Shown piece by piece: positions 34,900 through 44,632 of a stretch of DNA of 64,000 nucleotides (position 1 is its first letter; each line of letters begins with the position of its first letter). The notes under the pieces are model-generated. The model saw only the letters and a program-made list of their open reading frames with translations. It was not told where the DNA came from and did not search any database. The translations under genes were made by a program, and so were the position numbers. Location: NCBI RefSeq assembly GCF_002101815.1, contig NZ_LQPM01000010.1:62001-126000 (forward strand), read 5' to 3'. The stretch comes from Mycobacterium paraense (GTDB lineage: Bacteria > Actinomycetota > Actinomycetes > Mycobacteriales > Mycobacteriaceae).

Positions 34900-36212
34900 G
34901 GGTTGATCGTGTTGTCCCCGACTTGGCGGCCCCATACGTACTCGATGGCGTACGGCGAGCCGGTGTCCAGATGGTTATACGGCGCGAGGCTGGCGCCGGT
35001 GTCCACGATCAATTCCGGTGCGGGCCATAGGTCGTGGGTGATGGCCTGCCAGCAGCCCGGCGCGCCGCCCGGCCCGCCGCGGGCGTTCACGCGCGGCAGA
35101 TTGTCCGGGAACACATAGGGATTCGGCGCACCGCCCACCAGGCCGGCCAGCCCGAGCAGCCCCATCGTGGCCACGGTGCCAGCCAGCCCGGGCAGCGTCA
35201 GGATGCCGCCCAGCCCCGACGTCAGCTCGGTCATGGTCCTCAGCGCGTAGCCGTTGCCGCCGCCCGTCGTCGCGTAGGCCGCGGGCTCTTCGTCGTAGTA
35301 GTTGCGGATGGTGCAGAAGATTTCGGGGCTGTAGGTGTCGAGCAGCTGGGCGGTGGGCACCAGATCGGCGAGTCCCCGCTGCAGGTAGGGGCCGCCGCGC
35401 CGGAAGATGTCCTCCCCGGTGTTGCCCAACCCGGCCGCGGCCAACAATGCGGCATCCAGGTCGGCTTCCTGCCGGTGCAGCGTGCGCGCCGTGATCACGG
35501 CGTTGCTGAGGGAGTCCAGCAGGTCCGGCGCGGCGTTGGCGTAGGTGTCGCCCAGGGCGGCCAGCTGCGCAATGTCATGCCGGAGCTGTGGCATCTGCGG
35601 ATTGACGTCGTCGAGGATGGCGTTGGCGTTGACGATGGACTGCCCGAACTTGTCGCCCAAACCGGTCAGTGCCTGCGCGGCCGCGGCCAGCGTCAAGTTG
35701 ACCTTGACCGGGTCCACCTTTTCCGCGATCGAGGTGATCGTCCCGAACAGGGTGTTGAACTCCGTCGTCACCGACCTCGCGTCGATCAGGTCCTGCGGCG
35801 TGATGCGCTGTGCCGTAGGGTTTTTCGGGGAGGTCAGCGACACATACTTGTTGCCGAACACCGTGGTGGCCCTGATGTTGGCATCCACGTTGGCCGGGAT
35901 CAGGTTGATGTACTTGGGATCGACGTCCAAGACGAACTTCGCCGCAGGAGTGCCGTCACGCTGGATCTCCGAAATGTTGGCCACCCGACCGATTTCCACC
36001 CCGTTATAGGTGACCTTCGAGCCAGGATCCATCACCAAGCCCGACCGGGGAGCAATCATCGTCAGGGGCGTCTTCGGCGTGAGCCGGCCCCGGAACTGCA
36101 GCCAGACGAACGCCAACACCACCACGGCGACCACCAAGAACACCGCGGCGACCGTCTTGTACGGGGGGATGCGCGGCGGGTTCTCCTTGATCTTGGGGGC
36201 CGGGGCTGTCAT
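34896..36212 (-). CDS. mceA: Mce family protein MceA
   Basis: 438 residues. First Mce subunit gene, six bases after yrbEB. Pro-rich cytoplasmic start, helix TVAAVFLVVAVVVLAFVWLQF, Mce domain (MIAPRSGLVMDPGSKVTYNGVEIGRV), helical region with YANAAPDLLDSLSNA, and a C-terminal part that includes a hydrophobic Gly/Leu-rich stretch (LTLPGLAGTVATMGLLGLAGLVGG) not typical of other subunits. Confidence 0.95.
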   Translation of the reverse strand: MTAPAPKIKENPPRIPPYKTVAAVFLVVAVVVLAFVWLQFRGRLTPKTPLTMIAPRSGLVMDPGSKVTYNGVEIGRVANISEIQRDGTPAAKFVLDVDPKYINLIPANVDANIRATTVFGNKYVSLTSPKNPTAQRITPQDLIDARSVTTEFNTLFGTITSIAEKVDPVKVNLTLAAAAQALTGLGDKFGQSIVNANAILDDVNPQMPQLRHDIAQLAALGDTYANAAPDLLDSLSNAVITARTLHRQEADLDAALLAAAGLGNTGEDIFRRGGPYLQRGLADLVPTAQLLDTYSPEIFCTIRNYYDEEPAAYATTGGGNGYALRTMTELTSGLGGILTLPGLAGTVATMGLLGLAGLVGGAPNPYVFPDNLPRVNARGGPGGAPGCWQAITHDLWPAPELIVDTGASLAPYNHLDTGSPYAIEYVWGRQVGDNTINP

Positions 36213-36218
36213 CGGCGG

Positions 36219-37091
36219 TCACACCGTGAGGTTGAAGTTCGGGCTTTTTCCGTAGACCGCCATCGCGGTCAGCACCACCACGACGACGATCGTGATCAGC
36301 GACAGCCGCATCGACCGGCCGACCGCCTCGCCGACGCCGACGGGCCCGCCGCTGGCGTTGTAGCCGTAGTAGCAGTGGGTGGTCATCACGACCACCGCGA
36401 CCAGGATCACCTCCGCGAACGACCAGCCCACGTCGTTGAGGCGCAGGAAGGTGTGGAAGTAGTGGTTGTACGTGCCGGCGGACTGCCCGTAGAAGAACAC
36501 CGTGGTGACCTGTTGGGAGGCGAAGGCCATGGTGATCGCCAGCCCGTACAGCGGGATGATGACGATGAGTCCCGCCACGATCCGGGTCGACGCCAGGTAG
36601 GCGACGGACCGGATGCTCATCACCTCCAGCGCGTCGATCTCCTCGCTGATGCGCATGGCGCCCAGTTCTGCGGTGGCGCCCGCGCCGACCGTGGCGGCCA
36701 GCGCCTGACCGGCGGCCACCGGGGCGACGAACCGGACGTTGACCAGTGCGGCCAGGAATCCGGTGAATGCCTCGACGCCGATGTTGCCCAGCGTCGCGTA
36801 GCCCTGGATGGCGACCAGTGAGCCCGCGGACAGGGTGATGAAGCCGACGATGGCGGCGGTGCCACCGACCACGGCCATCGCGCCGCTGCCCATGCCCATC
36901 TGCGCGACCATCCGCAGCAGCTCTTTGCGGTAGCGATGAAGTGCGAAGGGGATCTGCCCGACCGCGCTCAGCGCGAACCAGACCATCTGCCCGAGCTCGA
37001 CCAGGGCCCGGGCCGGGGCTTCTCCGTATCGGACGAGGGTGGCTCGCGGAAAGTGGAACCCCGCCGGTGCCGCCACTGTGTCCGCGGTCAT
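36219..37091 (-). CDS. yrbEB: YrbE/MlaE permease, YrbEB
   Basis: 290 residues. MlaE-type integral membrane permease with five or six helices and the family core MRISEEIDALEVMSIRSVAYLASTRIVAG, which contacts the ATPase MceG/Mkl (encoded elsewhere; no ATPase gene is in this cluster). ATG 37091 lies one base after the yrbEA stop. Dimerises with YrbEA to move lipid delivered by the Mce tube. Confidence 0.95.
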   Translation of the reverse strand: MTADTVAAPAGFHFPRATLVRYGEAPARALVELGQMVWFALSAVGQIPFALHRYRKELLRMVAQMGMGSGAMAVVGGTAAIVGFITLSAGSLVAIQGYATLGNIGVEAFTGFLAALVNVRFVAPVAAGQALAATVGAGATAELGAMRISEEIDALEVMSIRSVAYLASTRIVAGLIVIIPLYGLAITMAFASQQVTTVFFYGQSAGTYNHYFHTFLRLNDVGWSFAEVILVAVVVMTTHCYYGYNASGGPVGVGEAVGRSMRLSLITIVVVVVLTAMAVYGKSPNFNLTV

Positions 37092-37092
37092 G

Positions 37093-37887
37093 TCAGCGCC
37101 CCGTCCCGAACCGGACACCGATGGTGGTCAGCGCCGCATTGACCGCGAACAGCGCGATGAAACAGAGCACCACCGTCTCGTTGACGGCGGTGCCCAGGCC
37201 CTTGGACCCGCCATGGACGATCAGCCCGCGGTAACAGCCGACCAGGCCGGCGATGAGCCCGAACGTCGCGGCTTTGACGAAGGCGATCACCACCTCGGGC
37301 AGGCCCGTCAGGGCCGTCAGCGTGGAGAGATACGCACCGCTCGAGACGTTCTGCAGGTACACGCTGAACAGGTAGCCGCCGCCCAGGCCGACGGCGACCA
37401 CCAGGCCGTTGAGCAGGACCGCGACGATCGTCGACGCGACGACGCGGGGGACCACCAGCCGGTGGATCGGGTCGATGCCGAGGACTTCGAGCGCGTCGAT
37501 CTCCTCGCGGATGGTGCGCGCGCCCAGGTCGGCGCAGATCGCGGTGCCCCCGGCGCCGGCGACGACGAGCACCGTGACGATCGGGCCGAGCTGGGTGACC
37601 GCTCCGATCGCGGCGCCGGCACCGGAGACGTCGGCGGCGCCGATCTCGGCCAGCAGGAGGTTGAGCGTGAAGATCAGCAGCACGGTTTCCGGGATCGACA
37701 CCGCGATGGTGGGCAGCAGTGATACCCGCATGAGGAACCACCCGGTCCAGATGAATTCACGCCATTCGAACGGCTGCCGCAGGGCTTTGCCGGTCAGGAC
37801 GCACATCCGGAAGAACCCGCCGGCGACTTCGGTCCCCGGCCGGATCCGCTGGAGTGCTTTGCTGCCAATCGCGTTGGAGGCAGTCAT
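37093..37887 (-). CDS. yrbEA: YrbE/MlaE permease, YrbEA
   Basis: 264 residues from ATG 37887 (a longer frame to 37944 has no better signal). Strong resemblance from memory to YrbE1A: GGFFRMCVLTGKAL, RTIREEIDALEVLGIDPIHRLVVPRVV and the ending LTTIGVRFGTGR. First structural gene of the operon, with a palindrome GACCGTACGGTC 216 bases upstream. Confidence 0.94.
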   Translation of the reverse strand: MTASNAIGSKALQRIRPGTEVAGGFFRMCVLTGKALRQPFEWREFIWTGWFLMRVSLLPTIAVSIPETVLLIFTLNLLLAEIGAADVSGAGAAIGAVTQLGPIVTVLVVAGAGGTAICADLGARTIREEIDALEVLGIDPIHRLVVPRVVASTIVAVLLNGLVVAVGLGGGYLFSVYLQNVSSGAYLSTLTALTGLPEVVIAFVKAATFGLIAGLVGCYRGLIVHGGSKGLGTAVNETVVLCFIALFAVNAALTTIGVRFGTGR

Positions 37888-38245
37888 GGATGCCGCCCAG
37901 TCCGACGGGGGAGGGGTAACCACGGCGTGCTCTGCGGAAAGCATTGCGGCAGAGGCTGTTTCGCTGGCGGTGGGCTATGGCGCAGCGGCTCTGCGCGTGA
38001 GGCGCGTTGCAGCGCATCACTTCGTTTCGGACGCCGGTCGGCGGTCTCGGCCTCCGTGCTGCATGTCGCGCTGGCTTGCCCCACCCAGCAACTATGGCAT
38101 TAGACCGTACGGTCAGTCAATAAACGCGATCGTGGCTGGCCCACCCACAATCGCCGCCGAAATGGCCGTCGCAGCCCGCGAAGCGGGCACCCATTCGCGC
38201 GACGGCAATTGCCGTCCGGCGCACACTATTCCGTCGTCAGTACGG
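37888..38245. other. Intergenic region between the TetR gene and yrbEA
   Basis: 358 bases without a supported gene. Contains the palindrome at 38103-38114 and a half-copy TACGGTCA at 38241-38248, which runs into the TetR stop. The mce promoter is expected between 37888 and about 38110; TATGG at 38094 lies next to the palindrome. The length indicates that mce has its own promoter and is not just read through from the TetR gene. Confidence 0.5.
38103..38114. promoter_or_regulatory. Operator candidate upstream of the mce operon
   Basis: GACCGTACGGTC is a perfect 12-base palindrome, followed by AGTCA. A related inverted repeat precedes the TetR gene itself (38947-38960). Probably bound by the adjacent TetR protein. 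Confidence 0.65.
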
Positions 38246-38917
38246 TCAGTCCGCGGCGGCACCCGCCGCGGCGAGGCTCTCGCGCACCACCGCAACGACG
38301 TCCGCCGCCGGGTTCGCCCACCGGCTCAGCCCCAACCGGTCGAGCAGCAGGCCGCCGAGGAACACGTCGACGAACGCGGCACCGACCTGTTCGGGTGTCC
38401 GCGAATCCGCGGGATGGAACCACACCCACATCCACTCCAGCGATCCCCACAGCTGCAGCGCCGCCAGCTCGACGTCCACCGATCGGAAGACGCCGATCTC
38501 GATGCCGTTCCGGATCTCGTCAATCGCCAGCGTTTGCAACTGATGACGCAGCTTGCGCACTTGCTGCATGGCCGGGTCATCCGACAACTGCACGACCTCA
38601 CGCTGGCTTGCCACCGTCGCATCGCGTTCGGTCACCTGCAGCAACGCGGAGGCGTAAATGATCGCGGCGATGCGCTCGTGCGGCGCGGCCAGCCGGTCCC
38701 ACACCATCCGCAGCACATCGAGCTGACGGGCCAAATGTGTTTCTTCGAGCTCGCGCAACATCTGCGCCTTGGTGCCGAAGTGGTGAACGATGGTGCCCTT
38801 GGACATCCCGAGCTCGTCGGCGATATCGCCGATATTCGTTCTGTCATAACCACGTTCGGCGACATAGCGGACAAAGGCATCGAGAATCTCGCCGCGTCTT
38901 CCAGGCGATCTGGGCAT
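38246..38917 (-). CDS. TetR regulator upstream of the mce operon
   Basis: 223 residues. N-terminal HTH about 5-55 (RGEILDAFVRYVAERGYDRTNIGDIADELGMSKGTIVHHFGTKAQML), then an acyl-ligand-type helical domain with Trp-rich LWGSLEWMWVWFHPAD. Same strand and upstream of yrbEA, as with Mce3R in M. tuberculosis, although nothing here proves orthology (Mce3R is a tandem TetR of about twice this length). Palindromes before its own start and before yrbEA suggest it controls both. Confidence 0.92.
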   Translation of the reverse strand: MPRSPGRRGEILDAFVRYVAERGYDRTNIGDIADELGMSKGTIVHHFGTKAQMLRELEETHLARQLDVLRMVWDRLAAPHERIAAIIYASALLQVTERDATVASQREVVQLSDDPAMQQVRKLRHQLQTLAIDEIRNGIEIGVFRSVDVELAALQLWGSLEWMWVWFHPADSRTPEQVGAAFVDVFLGGLLLDRLGLSRWANPAADVVAVVRESLAAAGAAAD

Positions 38918-38946
38918 CTTGAACTCGAACCCTTCGGCGTGGACTA

Positions 38947-38960
38947 ACCGTACGAACGGT
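38947..38960. promoter_or_regulatory. Autoregulatory operator candidate of the mce TetR gene
   Basis: ACCGT-ACGA-ACGGT inverted repeat 30 bases before the TetR start, sharing ACCGTACG with the site at 38103-38114. Confidence 0.6.
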
Positions 38961-39123
38961 CTATCATAACCCGCGGCTCACCGAAACCCGTCGCTGCGGA
39001 TTGCCCGGCGCGGCCGTGTCGCTCCCAGTGAAAGATCGTGCGGCATCAAGCGCCACGGAACTTAGCGCCTCCCATGGGGGTGGGGCGACGTTCGAGGGCA
39101 GGCCGGCAGGTGCGGTCGGCGGG

Positions 39124-39441
39124 TCAACAGGGCCTGAGATGCCCCGCGGCGTGAGAACCGTCCGGTGCCGTTATCACGTACATGTTCGCACCGGGGGCGG
39201 ACTTGATGTCGCCGGCGGCGTACACGGTCATGAGCTCCCGGCCGTCGCCGTCCGCAACACACACGTAAGTGTCGGTCTCGGCGTCGTATTCGAAGCTGTC
39301 CCAAGCCAATACGAAAGCCAAACAGTTGCCGTCGCGGTCCGTGACGACAAGCTTGTGCGCACCCGAGTCCTTGAGGAGCTCGGTGTCCTGCGCACGCTGC
39401 TGGGCGACCTCGTTGTTGTGGAGCGTCAGGCTGTTTAACAT
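39124..39441 (-). CDS. Small protein of unknown function
   Basis: 105 residues, acidic, predicted mainly beta after a helical N-terminus: KLVVTDRDGNCLAFVLAWDSFEYDAETDTYVCVADG and MTVYAAGDIKSAPGANMYVI. Three cysteines, no signal or membrane segment. ATG 39441 is preceded by AGGGAG at ideal spacing, which supports a real gene. Stands alone between the TetR and acyltransferase genes. Not recognised. Confidence 0.68.
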   Translation of the reverse strand: MLNSLTLHNNEVAQQRAQDTELLKDSGAHKLVVTDRDGNCLAFVLAWDSFEYDAETDTYVCVADGDGRELMTVYAAGDIKSAPGANMYVITAPDGSHAAGHLRPC

Positions 39442-39611
39442 CGGTGTACTCCCTTGGCGACGTTGTCTCCGTCTGGCCCGGACGCAGGAAATGGCGCCGA
39501 ACCTACCGCGAAGTCTGCTCCGGTATATCGCTCCCGACCAGGGCATTACGTCCCCTGTCCCGGGGGTCGTAAGTCGGTCGGCAAACGGGTTTCAGGGCAG
39601 ACTCAAACAAT

Positions 39612-40934
39612 TCATCCGGTCGCGCGTGCCGGGTCGGGCGACCGCCGGCCGACCTTGGTGGGCCGAAGCGCGGCCAGCAGCACGCCCAGGGCGAAGAGCC
39701 CCGCAATCAGCCATGGGAACCGCCCGTCCGGAGCAAAGCCCAGGTAGGCGAAGAAGTGCAGGCCGGCGGCGGCCAGCACGACACCGGCCAGCAAGCAGAT
39801 TTCGCCCCAACGATCCGAGAGGGGCACGCCTGCCATGGGCAGGGGGGCGGCGAAGAAACGCCGCCGCCAATACAGCAGCGCCAGCTCGACCGCGGTCACC
39901 ACGCTCAGGACCAGTACCCACTCCAACCGGGCGAGCCACCACGCCCCGCTGCCCTCCGGCGGTTGCGGCAGTAGACCCGCGGGGTAGGCGACGACCGCGA
40001 CGATCACGACCGGAATCATGTGCCAGAGGTAGAGCGCCATCACGTTGTCGTTCGCGACGGCCAGCACCCGCTTCACCGGAGCCGAACGCAGCGCGCGGTT
40101 CAGCACCGGTGCGAGCGTCATGGCCAACCCGGCCTGCGCGCATCCGAAGGCCAGCAGCGCCGCGTTGGGCGGCGTCGTGTTGTCGATGGTCTGTCCGGGA
40201 ACGCCGATCATGCTGACCGGGTAGGGTCCCAGCCCGATCAGCAGCGCCAGCGCGGTCGCCGAGCAGGCCGCGAGCAGCGCGGTCTTTCGGCCGGTCAACA
40301 GGCCCGCGCGCCAGGCGATTCCGAGCTGGTAGAACGTTCCCCAGCACAGCAGGTAGTTGATCCAGCCGAGGCCGTGCAGGTGCAGACCGATCGCAAGAGC
40401 GTCCACCGCCATGACCCCCACCGCCAGCCCCGCGGGCACCAGGAGCCCCCAACGCCGTTGTGCGGCAATCGCAATCGGCGTCAATGACACCACGATCAGG
40501 TAGACGGCCAGGAACCACAGGTGCATGGCGACCGCCCAGCCCGCGTACTCGAGCACCGATCCCGCCACGTGGGCGACGCCCAGCACCACCACGACGATCG
40601 ACACCAGCGCGGCGTACACGGCGGTCGGCCCCAGCACCCGGGCCAGTCGATGCCGGAGCCAGGTCTGACGGGACACGCCGTCGGTCTCGTGCCGATGCGT
40701 CCAGGACAACGCGCTCGCGTACCCGGCGACCAGAAAGAACGTCGGCACCGCCTGAAACGGCCAGGTCAGCCACTGGGTCCAGGGCAGGTCGACCAGCGGG
40801 TTCTGGCGACCGAACGATCCGTCGTGGTAGGTCACCGAGCCGGCCAGCCAATGGCCCAGCACGATGAGGACCACGCCCGACGCCCGATAGAAGTCGACGG
40901 CCAGATTGCGGGCCGGTCGGGCGGTGTCGTGCAC
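39612..40934 (-). CDS. Membrane acyltransferase, acyltransferase-3 family
   Basis: 440 residues with about ten membrane helices. The first helix contains the conserved [15 protein letters not shown], where the His is the catalytic residue in OafA-type enzymes; a second block [13 protein letters not shown] is also typical. Transfers acyl groups to cell-surface carbohydrate or lipid (family role). GTG 40934 chosen as the first start in frame before the conserved region. Divergent from the aldo-keto reductase gene. Confidence 0.85.
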   Translation of the reverse strand: MHDTARPARNLAVDFYRASGVVLIVLGHWLAGSVTYHDGSFGRQNPLVDLPWTQWLTWPFQAVPTFFLVAGYASALSWTHRHETDGVSRQTWLRHRLARVLGPTAVYAALVSIVVVVLGVAHVAGSVLEYAGWAVAMHLWFLAVYLIVVSLTPIAIAAQRRWGLLVPAGLAVGVMAVDALAIGLHLHGLGWINYLLCWGTFYQLGIAWRAGLLTGRKTALLAACSATALALLIGLGPYPVSMIGVPGQTIDNTTPPNAALLAFGCAQAGLAMTLAPVLNRALRSAPVKRVLAVANDNVMALYLWHMIPVVIVAVVAYPAGLLPQPPEGSGAWWLARLEWVLVLSVVTAVELALLYWRRRFFAAPLPMAGVPLSDRWGEICLLAGVVLAAAGLHFFAYLGFAPDGRFPWLIAGLFALGVLLAALRPTKVGRRSPDPARATG

Positions 40935-40988
40935 GAGCGCAACGGTACCCGTCCCACGGCTCGTGGTTGCCCGGCGCACAATGTGCCC

Positions 40989-41960
40989 ATGAAACCTGCT
41001 CATCTCGCCGAACTCGAAGTCGGACGCCTCGGCCTGGGCGCGATGGGCATGTCCGTCGCCTATGCCGGCGCCGGCACCGACGACGCCGAAGCGATCCGCA
41101 CCGTCCACCGCGCCATCGAGCTCGGGGTCACGCTGATCGACACCGCCGAGGTCTACGGCCCCTACGTCAACGAAGAACTGCTCGCCCGAGCCCTGGCGGG
41201 CCGGCGGGATCGGGTGGTGCTGGCGACCAAGTTCGGCCTGATGTCCCACACCGGCCGTGACGGCCTCGACAGCAGCCCCGCCAACATCCGCATTGCCGTC
41301 GACGGGTCGCTGCGGAGGCTGGCGACGGACCGCATCGACCTGTACTACCAACACCGCCTCGACCGTGCCACTCCGATCGAGGACACGATCGGGGCGCTGG
41401 CCGAGCTCGTCGCCGCGGGCAAGATCCGCCACATCGGCCTTTCCGAGGTCGGCGTCAACACCATTCGCCGCGCCCACGCCGTGCACCCCGTCACCGCCGT
41501 GCAGTCCGAATACTCGCTGTGGACCCGAGACCCCGAGGACGGGGTCCTCGACGTATTGCGCGAGCTGGGAATCGGATTCGTCGCCTACTCACCGCTCGGG
41601 CGCGGCTTCCTCACCGGCGCCATCCGCTCCACCGGCGAGCTTCCCGACACCGACTACCGCAAGACCAACCCCCGCTTCTTCGACGAGAACTTCGAGCACA
41701 ATCTGCGGTGCGCGGACGAGGTGCGTGACATCGCCGCGGACGCGGGCGCCACCCCGGCCCAGGTCGCGCTGGCCTGGCTGCTGGCGAAAGGGCCTGACGT
41801 CGTGCCGATTCCGGGAACCAAACGGGTGTCGAGGCTCGAGGAGAACGTGGCCGCCGACAGCCTCGAACTCACGCCCGACCAACTCGCGAGGCTCGACGGG
41901 CTCACCCCACCCGTCGGCGGCCACCATGCCGCCGCGCAAATGGGATGGATCGACCGCTAG
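40989..41960 (+). CDS. Aldo/keto reductase
   Basis: 323 residues, NADPH-dependent TIM barrel. Catalytic tetrad visible: Asp in LIDTAEVYG, Tyr in the same motif, Lys in ATKFG and His in YYQHR; NADPH site in [15 protein letters not shown]. Closest in style to the AKR11/13 and YakC group. Overlaps the start of the next dehydratase/reductase gene (TAGTG). Confidence 0.93.
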   Translation: MKPAHLAELEVGRLGLGAMGMSVAYAGAGTDDAEAIRTVHRAIELGVTLIDTAEVYGPYVNEELLARALAGRRDRVVLATKFGLMSHTGRDGLDSSPANIRIAVDGSLRRLATDRIDLYYQHRLDRATPIEDTIGALAELVAAGKIRHIGLSEVGVNTIRRAHAVHPVTAVQSEYSLWTRDPEDGVLDVLRELGIGFVAYSPLGRGFLTGAIRSTGELPDTDYRKTNPRFFDENFEHNLRCADEVRDIAADAGATPAQVALAWLLAKGPDVVPIPGTKRVSRLEENVAADSLELTPDQLARLDGLTPPVGGHHAAAQMGWIDR

Positions 41961-42943
41961 TGGGGGCCCCCAAGAAGCTGGTGATCGGCGCTAGCGGCTT
42001 CCTCGGATCCCACGTCACGCGCCAGCTCGTCGCGGCGGGCGCCGACGTGCGAGTCATGTTGCGCCGCAGCAGTTCCACCAAGGGGATCGAGGACCTGGCC
42101 GTCGAGCGCTGCTACGGGGACGTGTTCGACGACGACGCCCTGCGCGCCGCGATGAGCGGCTGTGACGTCGTCTACTACTGCGTCGTCGATGCGCGGATGT
42201 GGCTGCGTGATCCGGCGCCGCTGTTCCGGACCAACGTCGAGGGGCTGCGGCATGTCCTCGACGCCGCCCTGGACGCCGACCTCGCCAAGTTCGTCTACAC
42301 CAGCACCGCAGGCTCTTTGGCGATCAGCGACACCCGCCCGGTCACCGAAGACGATCCGCACAACTGGGACCAGGGCGGTGCCTACATCGAAGCGCGGGTG
42401 GCCGGCGAAAACCTGTTGCTGTCGTACGCGCGCGAAAAGGGCCTGCCCGGCGTGGCGATGTGCATTTCTACCACCTATGGGCCCGGCGATTGGGCGCCGA
42501 CCCCGCACGGCTCCTTGCTGGCCTTGGTCGCCAAGGGACGGTTCCCGTTTTATTTCGACTACTCGTCGGAAGTCGTGGGCATCGAAGATGCCGCCAGGGC
42601 AATGCTTCTGGCCGCGGAGCGCGGCCGCAACGGCGAGCGCTACATCGTCTCCGACAGGTACATGAGCGTCCGCGAACTGCACGAGATCGCGGCCACCGCC
42701 GTCGGCCGCCGGCCACCGCGGATCGGCATCCCGATGGTGGCGTTGCGCGCCGGTGCGCGGGTCAACGACGCGCTGGCGCGTGTGCTGCGCCGCGACCTTC
42801 CCTTCGCCTACGCCGGGATTCGGATGGCGGAGCTGATGTCGCCCCTCGACCACGGCAAGGCCGAACGCGAGCTCGGCTGGAAACCGGAGCCCGTCGAGGA
42901 TTCGATCCGCAAGGCCGCCGTCTTCTTCGCTTCCCAGACCTAG
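41960..42943 (+). CDS. NAD(P)-dependent reductase/epimerase, dihydroflavonol-reductase-like
   Basis: 327 residues from GTG 41960, or 332 from ATG 41945; the GTG overlaps the preceding stop and has GGGATGG upstream. Rossmann motif IGASGFLGSHV and the YTSTAGSL block. The usual YxxxK catalytic pair appears as YIEAR, with Arg in place of Lys. Likely acts on a sterol, lipid or hydroxyketone substrate (family range). Ends face to face with the next gene, sharing CTAG. Confidence 0.85.
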   Translation: MGAPKKLVIGASGFLGSHVTRQLVAAGADVRVMLRRSSSTKGIEDLAVERCYGDVFDDDALRAAMSGCDVVYYCVVDARMWLRDPAPLFRTNVEGLRHVLDAALDADLAKFVYTSTAGSLAISDTRPVTEDDPHNWDQGGAYIEARVAGENLLLSYAREKGLPGVAMCISTTYGPGDWAPTPHGSLLALVAKGRFPFYFDYSSEVVGIEDAARAMLLAAERGRNGERYIVSDRYMSVRELHEIAATAVGRRPPRIGIPMVALRAGARVNDALARVLRRDLPFAYAGIRMAELMSPLDHGKAERELGWKPEPVEDSIRKAAVFFASQT

Positions 42944-44040
42944 TCCACGGCGGCCAGCGCCGCCGCGCCGTATTTCTTCTCGATCAGCGCCCAGGGGTCC
43001 GCGTACGGGCCGCGCCGCTCGGCCCGGCGCTGCAGCTTGAGGGCGGCCCGCATGACCGGCCGCAGCACGGGCCCGATTGCGCGCAACACGATGCGTTGGC
43101 AGCCCTGCGATTCGGCGATCCAGGCCAGGGTCTGCTGCCAGTCGTGCTCCTGGAAGTCGAGCAGCGCCTGCGCTTCGGTGGTGTCGTACCAGCCGGTGAA
43201 GCTCCAGCCGCGGTCGTCGCGCGGGTCGCCGGGCAGGCTCGCCGACGGTCCGAGGCGGCCCAGCCCGGCGGCGGTCATCAGGTCGTCCTCTAGGTCGCGC
43301 TGCAACAGCACGTACGTTTCGTTGCCGCCGATGAGCAGGACCTTGCCCGCGATCGTCGCCGCGCGATCGACGCCGTTGGCGAACGCCAACGCCACGTCGC
43401 GGGCGTCCACCGCGTGCATGCGGTTATCGCTCGGCATCGAGCGCATCAGGGTCAGGTAGTCACCGTTGATGCCGGCCTGGGTGTCCGGCGAGATGATCCC
43501 GCCCAATCGGTACAGCGCATACGGCAGGCCGCTCGCCCTGATCGCCGCCTCCGCCAGGACCTTGTCCTGGCCGTACTGATCGATGGGCTGCACCGGCGTG
43601 TCCGGGGTGATCCGCTCCGGGTGGCGGTAGGGGTTGCGCGATCCGTACACCGCGGCGCTGGACGCCATCAGGAACAGCGGCGGACGCTCCAGCGTCGCCG
43701 CCGCGGCCAGCAGGTTCTCCGTACCGCCCACGTTGACGCGCCGCGCCAGCCCGGGATTGCGGTACGACGGCGGCGACACGATGGCGGCCAGGTGAATGAT
43801 CGCCCCGGGCCGATGGGTCGCGACCAGATCGCGTACCGCCTCGGCATCCAGCAGGTCGACGTAGCCCGGAATCAGCGCGCCGGCGTGTCCACCGGCGCCC
43901 AATTCGGCTTGGGCCGCAAGGGTTTTGTCGTTGCGGAGATCCATCGCCACGACGGTGCGCCCCCGCTCGAGCAGGAGCTGTGTGCAGCGCCGGCCGACCT
44001 GGCCGAACGCGCCGGTGATCAAAATGGTGCCAACAGTCAT
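42940..44040 (-). CDS. NAD-dependent epimerase/dehydratase, extended SDR
   Basis: 366 residues. Rossmann motif ITGAFGQVGRRC, MDLRND cofactor acid, SSAAVYG and catalytic YGQDK. The C-terminal 60 residues (IGPVLRPVMRAALKLQRRAERRG) form an added basic helix. Possibly a nucleotide-sugar or lipid-modifying enzyme; substrate unclear. Same strand as the SnoaL-like and thioesterase genes upstream, six bases after the former. Confidence 0.88.
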   Translation of the reverse strand: MTVGTILITGAFGQVGRRCTQLLLERGRTVVAMDLRNDKTLAAQAELGAGGHAGALIPGYVDLLDAEAVRDLVATHRPGAIIHLAAIVSPPSYRNPGLARRVNVGGTENLLAAAATLERPPLFLMASSAAVYGSRNPYRHPERITPDTPVQPIDQYGQDKVLAEAAIRASGLPYALYRLGGIISPDTQAGINGDYLTLMRSMPSDNRMHAVDARDVALAFANGVDRAATIAGKVLLIGGNETYVLLQRDLEDDLMTAAGLGRLGPSASLPGDPRDDRGWSFTGWYDTTEAQALLDFQEHDWQQTLAWIAESQGCQRIVLRAIGPVLRPVMRAALKLQRRAERRGPYADPWALIEKKYGAAALAAVD

Positions 44041-44046
44041 CGACGC

Positions 44047-44565
44047 CTACCGTTCGATCATCCGCCCGGCGAGCTTGCCAGCCACCCGCCGGATCCGGTC
44101 GGAAATGTAAACCGAGAACACCGGGGTGACGATGTCCTCACGCAGCCGGGTCAGCTTGGAGCTCTCGATGAGCCAATGGCCGCCGACGTTTGCGTAGGTC
44201 TCGTGGTAGTGACCGTAGCCGACCAGCGTCACGCCCGGACCGAAGCGGACCACGTCTTGCAGGGCCCACACGCCGCGCGCCGTCGTCGCCGACGTCAGCT
44301 CGATCTCGGGGGCGTGCACGTGGTGCGCGGTCGCCTGCGCGGGGCGTCCGATGCTCCTGCGGGTGAAGGCCACGAAATCGTCGGCGCCGCGGATCAGCTT
44401 GCCGCCGGCCTCGGAGGTGTCGCTGAGGAAGTCGTCGGTGAACACCGACCGCCACGCCGCCCAGTCCTTGGCGTCCAGGTACCGGCAGTAGCGGGCCTTG
44501 AGCTGCTTGATCGCCTCGATGGCCAGCAGCGTGGCGGTGTCGGCGTCGGTGGCCTGTTCCGTCAT
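44047..44565 (-). CDS. SnoaL-like NTF2-fold protein
   Basis: 172 residues; cone-shaped NTF2 fold: IKQLKARYCRYLDAKDWAAWRSVFTDDFLSD, then HHVHAPEIELTSATTARGVWALQD and GYGHYHETYANVGGHWLI. This matches the SnoaL_4 group, which includes isomerases, dehydratases and subunits of ring-hydroxylating enzymes. The C-terminal basic extension (RIRRVAGKLAGRMIER) is unusual. ATG 44565 chosen over a GTG at 44610. Confidence 0.85.
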   Translation of the reverse strand: MTEQATDADTATLLAIEAIKQLKARYCRYLDAKDWAAWRSVFTDDFLSDTSEAGGKLIRGADDFVAFTRRSIGRPAQATAHHVHAPEIELTSATTARGVWALQDVVRFGPGVTLVGYGHYHETYANVGGHWLIESSKLTRLREDIVTPVFSVYISDRIRRVAGKLAGRMIER

Positions 44566-44632
44566 TGCGGCTCGATTCTGGTCGACCGGCGTTTCCGCCC
44601 AGCGTGACACTTCACCCCGAAACTGTAACCCC

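Noticed and set aside
38921..38950. tRNA-like TTCGAAC element
   Set aside because: No acceptor stem, anticodon arm or CCA end around it; no tRNA or rRNA could be supported anywhere in the window.
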